A stretch of 64,000 nucleotides of DNA, from NCBI GenBank assembly GCA_002964805.2, contig PUDQ02000014.1, forward strand, positions 558,001-622,000, read 5' to 3'. A program made the position numbers and the translations under genes. The notes beneath the pieces are model-generated. The model had not been told where the DNA came from, did not search any database, and worked only from the letters and a program-made list of their open reading frames with translations. This DNA is from Trametes villosa. Its lineage: Eukaryota; Basidiomycota; Agaricomycetes; Polyporales; Polyporaceae. Of this stretch, positions 32,793 through 43,489 are shown in pieces (within the stretch, counting starts at the first letter, position 1; each line of letters begins with the position of its first letter).

Positions 32793-33782
32793 ATGTTCGT
32801 CCCCCCCAGTACTTCGAATTCCTTCGACCTCGCCAGAAGAATTGCATCACTCCATGGGGAGCCACCTTACTCGGGATACGGCCAACACGCGCTAAGGTAG
32901 GCCTCCGCGTCTCTACACACTCCTCGTCCTCCGCGCCGCGGGGAATAGCGATGGCGGGGCGTACCGGTCTCCGACCTCATACTGACGCATCGTCCGGACA
33001 GGAAGGAAGACGATGTCCCCTTCGTGCGCGGCTGGGACGGCTGCACCGTCGAGGTGCCAAACCGGAAGGGTTGGCACGTGGTCATGGCGGCGCACCACAA
33101 GGTAGAGAGGAAGGCGTGGCCCCTCAGAGTCGAGGGAGACCGGAGGTGCCGGCACCATGCGTGTACAAGCAAGGGGGCGGCAGCAACGTATGGGCCCATG
33201 GCCTCCCTCGCGAAGCACTACTGGCGGAAGCACCAGCGGCGGCGTCCGGGTGCATACGTCTGCGACTGCACGCCGTCGCGTCCGTCGTCGTCGGTTCTCC
33301 CAGCCAAGCACACTCCGCGCGCCGCAGCCTCTCTGTCGCGTGCTCCTGGCAGGCCCAGTAAGGGGAAGGGGCGTGCAGTACCTACGGCGCGCAAGCCGCG
33401 CGATGCGCCGAAGAAGCGGGGGCGGGCCCCCAGCGTCGAAGACGACGTCCCCTTCGTCTGTGGGTGGGACCCTTGTGCGGTGCTGATCGACGGGCGCAAG
33501 GACTGGCAGGAACACCTCAAGATCCATAGGGTGGACCCAAAGCAGTGGGCCTCTCGCCCGGAGGACGAGCGGGGGTGCAGCCGCGCGGGGTGTCAGTGCA
33601 GCAGCGTCTTCAAGACGATGGCGAACCTGACCCGGCACTATCGCTTTCACCATCAGAGGGAAAGCGGTTTTGTATGCACGCGACCTGGGTTTGCTCCAAG
33701 GGGGAAGCCGTTCGCGAACCCATATGCGTACCAGCGACATCTGGAGACGTGCGAGGAGCGCGTCATGCAGGTGGCGCGGTAG
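32793..33782 (+). CDS. C2H2-like zinc-finger protein Z1
   Basis: Proposed two-exon gene. Exon 1 (32793-32896) encodes MFVPPSTSNSFDLARRIASL and onward to QHALR. A phase-2 intron (32897-33001) follows, and exon 2 starts KEDDVPFVRGWDGC. Total 294 residues. Exon 2 repeats one module twice. Module 1 has WDGCTVEVPNRKGW and RRCRHHAC...HYWRKHQ. A basic linker with KGKGRAV follows. Module 2 has DDVPFVCGWDPC...HLKIH, CSRAGCQ...HYRFHH and FVCTRPG...HLETC. Each resembles the finger region of Z3 (41638). In module 1 the first zinc ligand is Arg (FVRGWDGC), so that finger is probably dead. Nuclear DNA- or chromatin-binding is inferred from the fingers and basic linker, not shown. It stops at a TAG that lies upstream of the point where Z3 stops. 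Confidence 0.7.
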
Positions 33783-33888
33783 GCCTCGGAGAATACCTTG
33801 GACCCCAGACCGTAGCCGGGTGAGTACCTTTTAGTATGCAACAACTGGCTTTACCGAGAGACTGACTTGACTTCCTGCAGCATTTACT
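33783..33888 (+). other. In-frame amber-separated junction between Z1 and Z2
   Basis: After the Z1 TAG (33780-33782) the same frame continues with ASENTLDPRP, a second TAG (33813-33815), and one more codon to a GTGAGT donor at 33820. Splicing to the CTGCAG acceptor at 33880 enters the Z2 frame (AFTMAARG). So Z1 and Z2 are one frame broken only by two amber codons. The stretch resembles the Z3 tail (AEKENRDPDSG). Confidence 0.6.
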
Positions 33889-34877
33889 ATGGCAGCGCGG
33901 GGCAGGGCCAAGTTCACACCGCCACGGACGCCGGTGCTGGGATCCTCACCTACATCTCACCGGGGTTTTGCTTTGGCATGCGGCTGGCAGGGCTGCACGA
34001 CCGTGCGTGGGCAGTGCCGAGGCCTCGAGGCCCACATCGACGACAAGCACCTACGGATTGTCGTTTCCCACTGCCCGCTAACGGTGCATGCGGAAGTCGA
34101 AGCGTATTCAATGGATGCCGATCCGTATGCGCCTTTATCTCCCGCTCATGGTTGCACGATCTGTGGTCTCTTCATGCCGGCAGAGCACTACGAGGGACAC
34201 TATGGGAAGGACCCTCGCGCCCGCGGCGTATCGAGGGTGAGTCTTTATGTGCATCAGTCAGTACTAGTCCTGACGCGAACGCGGCGTGCAGGGTGTTCTA
34301 CTCTCAGCCCTCCCCGGAGCACGACACGCCCCGCGCCCCAGTCCATCCCTTGCGCGATGCCGCAACATGCGCCCCGCGGCCTAGCTCAGGGTCATGCCGA
34401 GGTTTACAACGCTTCGGCCTCTCCTTCCCACCCGATCGCGCTGGTTCCGGCGTCAAGCCGTTCTTCTATGCGCCCTCCCCTTCGTATCCCGCCCCGAACT
34501 CTCCTGTTCTCATGCGCTATCACAACCTCGACATCTCCTACCCGCTGAACCCCCCACGCGAGTCGACGCCGTCCGCCTTGAACATCTCGAAGTGCACGCC
34601 GCGCCCCGTCTCTCCACGTACGCAGTGGCACCACGCGCGGCGCCGGGATCCGAAGTACGAGAAACGAGCAGAGCTCGTAGTCCCAGTGCTGCCCGCGTTG
34701 ACCCGCGCCCCGCGCGCGCATGCGTACTCACTCCCTAGGTACGCACCGTACAAGATCGAGACGAGCCGCTGCCGCCGGGGCGAGTGCAAGGACGCCGTGT
34801 GCGCTGCGAGGCGCCTCTGGCAGGAGCACATGAAGGCACAGCACGGGGTCTCGAAGACTGAAGAAGCTGATGGATGA
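33889..34877 (+). CDS. C2H2-like zinc-finger protein Z2
   Basis: Two exons, about 310 residues. Exon 1 starts MAARGRAKFTPP and carries ACGWQGC...HIDDKH, a C-x4-C...H-x4-H finger, and CTICGLFMPAEHYEGH, a partial finger. A phase-2 intron (donor after GVSR near 34235, acceptor near 34292) leads to VFYSQPSPEHDTP, clearly homologous to exon 2 of Z5 (VFSSQSPSVQDTP). A Pro/Ser-rich linker follows, ending in CRRGECKDAVC...HMKAQH, the counterpart of CLWDGCGDVIC...HMKAKH in Z5. It therefore looks chimeric: front like the Z1/Z3 type, back like the Z5 type. It lacks the shared N-terminal helical module unless it is translated as a continuation of Z1. The stop lies just before a wrecked third copy. Confidence 0.55.
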
Positions 34878-34880
34878 GGC

Positions 34881-35660
34881 ACCGTTCGTGGGGTCGCTCC
34901 CACTTCACGTTCGAGTCGCCACAAACGTACGGGATTCTGCGCTCGCTCTCAGAACTCTCGCACCGCTCGCGCGTTCACACCCTGGCCCTCCGCGCTCCAT
35001 CCATGACTTCCCCACTGAGATCTATGCGCCGCCTTTCCGGTATCGCACCGCCAGGCCATACCTTACCCCGTACACCGGCGGCGACGACGCAGTGGCAATA
35101 TTATCGGACATGCCCTTCCCTCCCCCCATCACTCGGACCCCCGCCGCCCCCCGACTCTCCGTCAAGGTCCTTGGAAAGAGGCAAGAGGAAAGCGACATCC
35201 CAGCCTAATGCCGCCGTATCGCCCGCGGCGAAGACGCAGCCGCGGTCGCAGAAGATAATGGCCTGTCTCTGGGACGGCTGCGGGACGAGGTATTCACGGA
35301 AGAATCTGTGGCCACGCATATCAAGGTTCCGCAAACGCGGACACGCGCGTCTTCGTTGAACAGACTCGGGCGCCGACTAGCGGGAATGCCGGGGTGCGAC
35401 GAAGACTCAGCGTTCAGCCCGGACAGTGGACCGCCATGGCCGCGCTATGGAGGACTGCCGATCCCCTGGTCAAACCCGTACGTCTATTACTCCTTTGCTG
35501 CAGTCATGTCGCTCATAGTGTGTTGGCAATACTAGCATTGAGAGTACTGCGCAAGCCATCTTCGGCCTCGTTCCTAACGCACAGGCGTCGGACGCCCCTA
35601 TACCTCGGCAGGACGGCCCTGTAGGAACACCTGCGGAACGTTCAACCCCAGGATCTCCAT
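34881..35660 (+). pseudogene. Degenerate zinc-finger gene (Z4/Z5 type)
   Basis: Fragments in changing frames match the Z4/Z5 genes in order: SHFTFESP (as in Z4), PPPITRTPAAPRLSVKVLGK (as in Z5), RGKRKATSQPNAAVSPAAK, QKIMACLWDGCG (finger 1), and finally GRTAL-stop-EHLRNV, where Z5 has GRTALNKHLRDV. Frame changes, at least one internal stop and the missing first exon make it a pseudogene. It lies directly behind Z2 in the same orientation. Confidence 0.75.
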
Positions 35661-37328
35661 CACCCTTCTACCGTTCATCGCGCGGGCGAGCAGAGGGTCG
35701 CGCCGAAACGTACGCAGGCTTGCAAGAAGCTGCGAGCCGGGTACTCGCGACGACGCAGAGGAGGACGGGAAGAAGCCGCACTGCGCGGGATCTTCGCGGC
35801 CTGGCGCGAGGCTCGCGCGCGGGCAGGTAGTACGTTTGGCGGGCATCGTACGCACTTCTTCATGGTACCCGGTGAGGCGTTGGGTGACTCGCGGTTAACG
35901 CGAACGCTCGGCGTTGCCTCACAGCCGCCTTATGTATGCACATGCTCCCTCCATAACATTGTTGGGAGTGTGTATGATATATATGTTGTCTACAAATTAT
36001 ATTCGTGCTATACCGTGGCCGCATGCCGCGTGATAGGAGCTGGTGCCCGAGGGACACGGTCTAAGGCCGGGTTCCCCGCCGCCCTCGTTGGCGTCCGGTA
36101 GTAAGAGTTAACATGAGGGAGACAAGCCCCGCCTCGTACCGAGCCGCACGAGACTAGTTGACTGCGCATCCGGCCGGCGCATACGATCAGGACGCAGTCC
36201 GGAGTTGTAGTGGCGATAGTGTTCGGGGCCGCTGGAGTGCGGGGAGGAGTACGATCGAGCGCACGGCGCAGGAGAGCGCCGCAGTGAGCGGGGATACAGA
36301 GGCACGTCCTGGTGTCGCGTTTGTCGCCGGTACCGGCGGTGGCGCCGGGACGTATGGATGATAGACAGCGTTAGCACCCGGGTGATCGAGTAGTGTCCAC
36401 TTGGACTGCGGCGGGCAGCGGTTCCCTGTGATCCGTGTGCACATGGCCTCGAGGCTCGTCGACTCGGAATGAGACCAAGTCGAACAGTCCTTGGGTTCGT
36501 ATCGCGTCCACCGAGGCAGAACCACGTCAAGGAAAGCGCTCCTTGTGGAAAACGGTGAGGATATGACACCGAAGATTATCGAGAGCGCAACGCACCCTGA
36601 ACGTGGTTGCCCTCTACCACCACGGCGGCGTCATCGTACGTAATGGGAGCGCGCCATGCGGGAGAGAAGAACCGACACCATGCATGCAGCAAGTTGGTGG
36701 TCCTGATAAAGCCCGAAAGGTCATTCATCCGAGCTAAGGTCAGGAGGTGGCATACGACGCGAGTAATACGGCGTATCTCACCTGTAATGGGTCTATGACG
36801 CGCAACTCCGAGGAGCGTTTCGTGTCGAGGATGCAGAGAGGGACGTCGAGAGGCCGCGCACGTTTATTTAATTGAACGCCGGCCAGGGACGGGGAGGGCC
36901 CCCAAGGGAGGGATATTGCAGCAGAGGTGGCGCGCGGTGCGCAAGGATCAACGCGCCGGACCCGCCCAGGGAAGCCGCGCAGACGGGCGTCTACTGCGCC
37001 GGACGCGTGCTGACGCGTGACGGGATGGGGCCGGATCGTGACAGGACGCGTTGTGTGTCCGGGAAAGGCAGGTCAAGGAAGGGGACTACGGCGATCCTTG
37101 TGCTGCTGCTCGGGCGAGTGACAGGCGGAAGAGACAGTGCTTGAGTTTGTCAGACAGGGCCCGTCCCGCTCGCGATCGCTCATATCATGCCACGACATAT
37201 CTCCCCTCCCCGCTCGCTCCCCCCTCTCCCCGCTTTCTCCTCGCCATCCTCTTCGGCGTCCACCACGCCTCGGTCGACATCGACCACCCGCAGCGTAGCC
37301 TCCTCCGACCCCCACCCGGTCCCGAGCG
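35661..37328. other. Intergenic, no gene recognised
   Basis: Only unsupported frames. From about 37180 the plus strand becomes strongly pyrimidine-rich, as in the 5' leader of the methyltransferase gene that follows. Confidence 0.4.
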
Positions 37329-40300
37329 ATGACCTTCGCTGCTCTTCGCTCCCTCCACGCCCTGATCGGCGACGCCCTCGATGATGTCGAGCGCGTCTAC
37401 CAGGACGCGTCATTCGACGCCCCGCCTGCAACCCTAGCCACGCCCTACGACGTCCTCACCTCGCCCGCCACGCCCTACCATCGGCGTCGTACTCGTAGCT
37501 CCTTGGACTCGGATGACTCAGGCCCCGTTCACTTCCCCATGGGTCATGTTCCGAAGACCCCGAGTCGGGGACACCGCGGCGGGCTCTCTACCGATTTTCA
37601 GCTCCTCAACTTCCCCGCCCTCGATAAGCCCTATTATCCGACGGAAGGGCATACCCAGGAGGCGGACGCGGCGGAGTCCCTTGCATCTCACCCCGATGTT
37701 ATTGCCGCCACAAACCGGATCGTGGCCGCTTGTGGCCAGATCAGCGCTACCGTGCATCGCCCGTTCCTGACGCTGTGCGATGCTGCGATGGGTGTGAGTA
37801 ACCTCTATCCCTGAGGAGGATGTCGGCTCAAGCCATGCACAGTACCATCTTCCGGCATGCTTGCGGTTCCTGGAAGCATCGCATACGGTCGAGATACTCC
37901 GCGTTGCGGGCCCGAATGGGATGCATGTTCGCGATTTGGGCCGCCTTCTCGACGTCGAGGAAGGGAAACTCAGTCAGTCGCCCTCTATGCTACCAGTATT
38001 TCCTCTGACCATTTTTCTGCCCATCTAGGTCACATTCTCCGTTTACTTGCGACGCACCACATCACCCGGGAAGTTCGTCCGAATGTCTTTGCGAATAACC
38101 GCATATCGGCTATTATGGACTCCGGTCGCTCACCGGAAGACCTACGGCGCGCGTGAGTATCGTTTAGCCAAATCCCGTCGGCCCCGCTAATCAGCCCCCC
38201 GATAGCCCACAGGATAAATACGAAGCTACTAACGGGATCGCAGCGTTCATGAATCTATGGTACATAGCGCTTCCTTGATTCGTCTCATCGATCATTTACA
38301 CTCTCAAAACAGCACGGATGAACTCTTTAAGTCCTCCGCTTATCTGGCAGACTGCTATTTGCCTTCGTCCTCGAGGAAGTCCGGAGATCAACAGGACCCT
38401 ATGCACGCGCCCTTTAACCTCGCGTTCAAGACTTCATTACCCTACTTCGAATGGCTTGAGCAGCCCGGCAACGAAGCTAGGCTGAGAAGGTTTGGTCCTG
38501 CTATGTCGGGGACGGCTCTCTGGGAAGTTCCTGGTGCGATCACCGCCGGTGAGCATTGTTCTTGTTGGTCGTGTTCTGTGCGGGCCTGATAGGTATCATG
38601 GGGCGCAGGGTTTCCCTGGGAGGATTTGCATGACGGCGCGCTGGTGGTTGACATCGGCGGAGGGATAGGCTCGACATCTATGCTGCTCGCACATACGTTC
38701 CCTCATCTCAGGTTTGTCGTTCAAGACAGGCCACAGGTCGCCGAACACGGATTAACGGTACGTATCCCTGATGCCGCCTTGAGACTTATTCGTACGCTAA
38801 CATTCTTGCGTTGTCAGGCGTGGCGGGAACGCTGTCCGGAGATGCTCGATACCGGACGCGCCATGTTCCTGGCGCATGACTTCTTCCAGCCTCAGCCTCC
38901 CCTGGTCCTCCCCGGATCCGCCGACGCCGTAATACCTTCCGTTTACGTGTTGAGGGTCATTACGCATGATTGGCCTGACGCATTTGTCACAAAGTAGGAT
39001 TCGCTCCGCTATTCGCATCAGTACTCTCCTGACGTCGTATACCTAGGATCCTCCTGAACCTGCGCTTGGCAGCGGGTCCCGACACGAAGCTACTCCTTGC
39101 AGATCACGTTCTCCCGCTGGCGTGCGTCGATGAGGACTCGGACGGTGACGTGGGGCGGGATCGTCTCCCCGGCGCGGTTCCCTCCCTCGCCCCCGAAGGC
39201 TCATACCTGCTACCTAACCTCGGGAAGGCGAACGCGAATGCCTACTGGTTGGATCTCACAGTACGTCTTCCATGACTCCGTGCACGAACATCAACATCTG
39301 ACAATGTAATTACTATTGTAGATGCGCGCCACGTTCAACGCTCAGGAGCGTACGCTTCGTGAGATGTCCGCCCTCACATTGACAGCGGGATGGAAGATCG
39401 TCGACGTGGTCCACGCAGAGGGCTCTCTGTTCGGTCATATGACTGCGGTTCCTGTCGAGATCCCGGAAGTATCTCTCGCCCTACTGGATCCGCCGGTCGT
39501 TGCGCCGGAGGTCCCGTCTACAGGTACGCTCATCGTCGTGCGTTGTTATGAACCATGCTGACTGGAAGCGAAGCACACGGCGGAGGTGTACGCACGCGAT
39601 CAGGATCTGTCGTGAGTGCCTCGGAAACCGTACGGCGGGGAGAAACGTTCGGGACGCTGTCGTCGTTGCCTACGGAGGAGGCCATCCGCAAGCCTACCAG
39701 ACGTGATAGGCGACCGCTGATTCCCTGGTGGCGGGGGAGGAAGGACTCGCAGGCGTCCAGGACCGGCGCGAAGGTCACTACCCCAGAGAACCTCCCAAGT
39801 GCGCCGTCAGCGCAGCGGGGAGGTCGTCCGAAGCTCGCGATCGTCACATCTCCCGGCCCTGGGGCTCCCCTTCGCAGCACGCTCCGCTCGCCGCCACTAC
39901 GCACGTCGTCGATGGTCCGCATCTCCGCCCCCGACTCGGACAGGACGGCGTTCTCCTCGCCCGAGACGACCCCGGACTCGACTAAGGCCGGGCTCGGCCA
40001 CGAGACGGTCCTGCAAGGCGCGCTCCTCCCTGCGCCCGACGAGCCGCTCCTTCTCCCCGCGCTCGAGCCCGCGTCGCCGGTAAGGCTGCGCTCGGTGCCG
40101 AGCCGGACGTCGCTCCGGAAGAAGGCCAGCCAGGTGTTCGAGTTCAGCAAGGCGAGCGTCGCGAGCCTGCGCTCCGCCGCGTTGGGCGTCGCCGCGTCTC
40201 CCGGCGCGCATGCCGTTCCGCCCGTCCCACCGTTACCGCAGGCGTATGCGCGTGATCCGGCGGGGATGAGTCCTGAGATCGCGCGCAGGGAGGATGGGCT

Positions 40301-40505
40301 GAGGGTGGTAGAGGCGGAGAGGGATTTAGCAGGGAGGGAAGGAGAAGGCGCGGGCGCGAGCCTGGGGTCGGGGAGCGCGCTGAAGAGCTTGAAGAAGATG
40401 CGCTCGCGCTCGCAGCTGGGGCTGGCGCGCGTTACGGTGGAGGTGCATTCGGGGCGGGCGATGCAAAGGGATGCGGGACGGGTCGAGCGGGTCGAGGATG
40501 AGTAG
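37329..40505 (+). CDS. O-methyltransferase (COMT-like) with long disordered tail
   Basis: SAM-dependent O-methyltransferase of the plant-COMT/fungal family 2 type. From MTFAALRSLHALIGDALDD it runs through an N-terminal dimerisation/winged-helix domain (RPFLTLCDAAMG, YHLPACLRFLEASHTVEILR, LSHILRLLATHHI). Then come the SAM-binding glycine motif VVDIGGGIGST, the acidic residue in FVVQDRP, VLRVITHDWPD with the putative catalytic His, and LLLADHVLPL. The intron before VHESMVHSASLIRLIDHL needs the acceptor at about 38242, after TACTAAC. After VPSTG an intron at 39524-39573 continues into about 310 further residues rich in Ser, Pro and Arg, ending SLKKMRSRSQLG...VERVEDE. Total about 900 residues, twice the usual length. 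If that intron uses another acceptor the enzyme ends soon after, and the tail frame would be a separate gene. Confidence 0.78.
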
Positions 40506-41637
40506 GCTCGCGAGTGCTCTGGCTGGTTCTGCAGGGCAACAGGACGCGTTGGTGCAGAGATGTCGGGGTGGGTATCGAGTATGGACGGTCTTGGTGTAGC
40601 CCGCTGCGCTCTTGATGGACTCGGACAGGCTTGGGCTCGGGCTTGGACAGTGTATTCCTATGATGTGCTCGTGCGTTGCGTTGATAGTTAGCTTTCGTTG
40701 TTTTCGTTGCAGATGCAAGTATACCACGCTGTTCCTTATCGCTGTGTGGTGCTGGTGCTTGGTGTGAATGTCTGCGTATAATGTCCGTGATACTTTTCAG
40801 TTCTGGTTCGCGGGTATGACGCTGACCTGTCGCGATGTTAGTAGCTCGAGGACGAGGGGGATGCGTGAGGGGCGCACCTGAAGTAAACGCGCTCGTAATC
40901 AGGCTGACGTGGGTGCGAACGTCGGACGCGATCGGTGTGGAACGTTGTGGGGGCGTGTGGGCTCGCGAGCGTCCGCGATGGCGAGTAAGTAAGTAATACG
41001 TACAATGGCTAGTAGAGGCACTGCAAGGAGACAATGGACTGGGACGTCAGGGTCGTAAGGTGGAGCGCCGCGGCAGTGGGGTAGTAGAACAACGGTGGTG
41101 GTAGACCAGATCATAGTAGGGGTAGATAGACTAGGGATACATGACACAGAGGACGGGGATACATTCCGGGATAGATACTTACTAGTGAGGACGATGAGTG
41201 TACGATGAGGGAATGAGGGTCAGGGTGATAGGGGGTATGGAAGTGTGTCGCAGACGAGAGAAGAAGGGGAAAGAGAGGAAGGTGAAGCACATAACGGAGG
41301 ATGGGGAGTGGGAGGTATCGCAGGGGTATGAGAGGAGGAGGGTAGAGAAGAGAGAAGGGAGGCGGGGGTGGAGAGAGTGCGCACGCGCTGGCGCAGGCGG
41401 GGGCAGGAGCAGGAGTGATTCGGAGAGAGGTGCCTACGCGTCGACGAGGAGACTGCGAAGGCGATGGACGGGGGAGGGTATTCGTGAGTGACGATGGGCG
41501 AGGGGCAGATGTCGCGCGTCGGAAGAGCAGGTGGAGGAGCGGACAGGGAGAAGAAAGGGTGAAGTACGCATGGAGTAGGAAGGGAGGATTTGCAGCGAAG
41601 ACGCCCGGCGCGACGGTGTGGGGAACGCGTCGCGCGA
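40506..41637. other. Convergent spacer, purine-rich
   Basis: Between two convergent 3' ends. The plus strand from about 41190 to 41580 is strongly A/G-rich. No gene supported. Confidence 0.45.
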
Positions 41638-43369
41638 TTACTCGTCCTCGTAGTCGCTGTCGTACGCGCCCTCATCGTCGTAGTCGTCGTTGAAGTCGTC
41701 GTCATCCACGACGTCCATGTCGTCCTCCGCGTCCTCGTCGGGCGACGGGGAACGCTTGAGCCCGCTGGGCCCTGCAACCGCGCCCGAGTCCGGGTCCCTA
41801 TTCTCCTTCTCGGCCTCCGCGGTACGCTTCGACTCCTTCCGCACCGCGACCTCGATCTGCTTCGCGCACGTCTTTAGATGTCTCTCCCATGCGTCGGGGT
41901 GGTCGAAAGGCCTGCCTCGGCGCCGACATCCCGGGCGGTCGCAGACGTACGCGCCTGGGCGCTGGTGTTTGCGCCAATAGTGTTCGGCAAGTGAGGCCAT
42001 GGGCCTATACGTTGCTGTGGCCCCTTTGCCTGTACACGCGTGGTGCCGGCATCTCCGGTCGCCCTCGGCTCTGAGCGGCCACGCCTTCTTCTCTATCTTG
42101 TGAACTACCGCCATGTGCTTGTACCACCCCTTCCGGTTTGGCACCTCAACGGCGCAGCCGTCCCAGCCACACACGAACGGAACGTCATCTTCCTTGCGGT
42201 TCGGAGCACGCGTCCGCTTGGTGGCAGCAGGAGCCTTGGGCGCAGGGGGCGCGCGACCTTTGCCCTTGTCGGGCCGGCCGGGCGCGCGCGACGACGAAGG
42301 GGCCGCGCCGCGAGTGCGCTTCGCGCGACGAGCGGCAGAGGGCGGGCGAGAAGGCACGAACTCGGAGTCCGAGCCGGCAGAGGACTCGGACGCGGAGGCG
42401 CGACGCGCAGGAGGAGGGGAGGGCGAGCGCACGGCGCGCCCTTTGCCTTTGTCAAGCTTCTTCGGGGAGGCGGCGCGGCGCGTGCGCTTTGCGGGGCGCG
42501 AGGATGACTGCGCCGGGGACGGTGCGCGTTCAGCCGGGGAGGGCGGGGAAGGGCGGCGGGCGGGCGGAGGGGTTGGAGGGTTGACTGCCCTTCCCTTGCC
42601 CTTGTCGGGCTTGGTGGTCGCCGGCGCGCGTCGCGCGCGCTTTGTCGGACGCGATACCGACGGCGAAGCAGCGCGTGGGGGCGAGGGAGAGGGGGCTCGC
42701 GAGGGAGAAGGGGTGGGCTCGACTGCTCGGCCCTTGCCCTTGTCCGGCCGGCTGGCGTGGGGCGGGGTCGTTGGGGCCTCCGACTCGGAGCGCGCGCGCT
42801 TGAGAAGGCGCGAGGGTCCGGGAGATGGCGGAAGGATGGACGAGACAGGGAGTTGCCCCGGAGATGGCTGAAGGGCAGGCTCCGCAACGCGCGGCGGCGA
42901 GGTTACTTGCAGAGGACTGAGGGAGCCGGAAGACCATGTCTGCGGTTGAGGCGATGGCGTCCTGCAGTGAGGGGGAGAGGACGCTTGAGGGGCCGAGGGA
43001 GAGGAGGGTGAGCATTCGGAGACGGAGCTTGAGGTGTGGGGCGAGAGAGACTGGGGCGACTGCAGCTCTACGTCGGCCATATGGATGCCCTCCCTGCCGA
43101 CGATTGAGGCCGGAGTGGGTGGAGAGCAGGAGGGGTGCGGACGTACCTCAGGGCCATCTCCCGCACCGGATTGCATTCCTCTGCCACCAGCCCGAGAAGC
43201 TCGAGAGCGGTGCGGCTAGAACGCGTAGGACTGTTAGGGAAATACATCCGACGGCATGCAGAGGTAAGATAGAGTATACGCACGATGGAAGCGCCTCGAA
43301 CGCGGAGGGAGCGGTGGAGGAGGAGGAGGAGGAGGAGGAGGAGGAGGAGGAGGGCGAAGGCGGAAGCAT
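41638..43369 (-). CDS. Zinc-finger protein Z3 with repeated basic motif and acidic tail
   Basis: Three exons. Exon 1 starts MLPPSPSS, followed by a poly-Ser tract encoded by a GGA/TCC microsatellite. A phase-2 intron leads to a helical exon (SRTALELLGLVAEECNPVRE to MALR). A second phase-2 intron leads to the long exon EGIHMADVELQSPQSL. The middle is disordered with four DKGKGRA motifs alternating with KRARRAP or KRTRRAA, all NLS-like. Then come fingers FVCGWDGCAVEVPNRKGWYK with HMAVVH, RRCRHHACTGKGAT with HYWRKH, and YVCDRPGCRRRGRPF with HLKTC. The tail EDAEDDMDVVDDDDFNDDYD is very acidic. About 540 residues. A basic body with an acidic tail suggests a nuclear chromatin or transcription role (inference). 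A TATA-like TTTTATG lies at 43483-43489. Closest relative is Z1. Confidence 0.82.
43315..43353. repeat. GGA/TCC microsatellite in Z3 exon 1
   Basis: About 12 uninterrupted GGA units on the plus strand, encoding poly-Ser in Z3. Length is likely variable between strains. Confidence 0.85.
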
Positions 43370-43489
43370 TGTGGTGGTGGGTGCCGCTCTGTAGAGGGTA
43401 GACAGTAGTGATGGGAAGAGGAGCGAATATAGGAACAGGAGGAGAAGGGATGAAGGACAGGACAGAGCGGGCGTGGCTCTCGTTTTATG

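Noticed and set aside
40432..41034. 200-codon minus-strand frame at the end of the methyltransferase gene
   Set aside because: His/Thr/Pro-rich antisense shadow overlapping the tail exon and the 3' flank.
42105..42887. Long frames on both strands across the Z3 body
   Set aside because: The Z3 frame alone has repeated DKGKGRA motifs and runs into the fingers; the others are shadows of its Pro/Arg/Ser-rich repeats.
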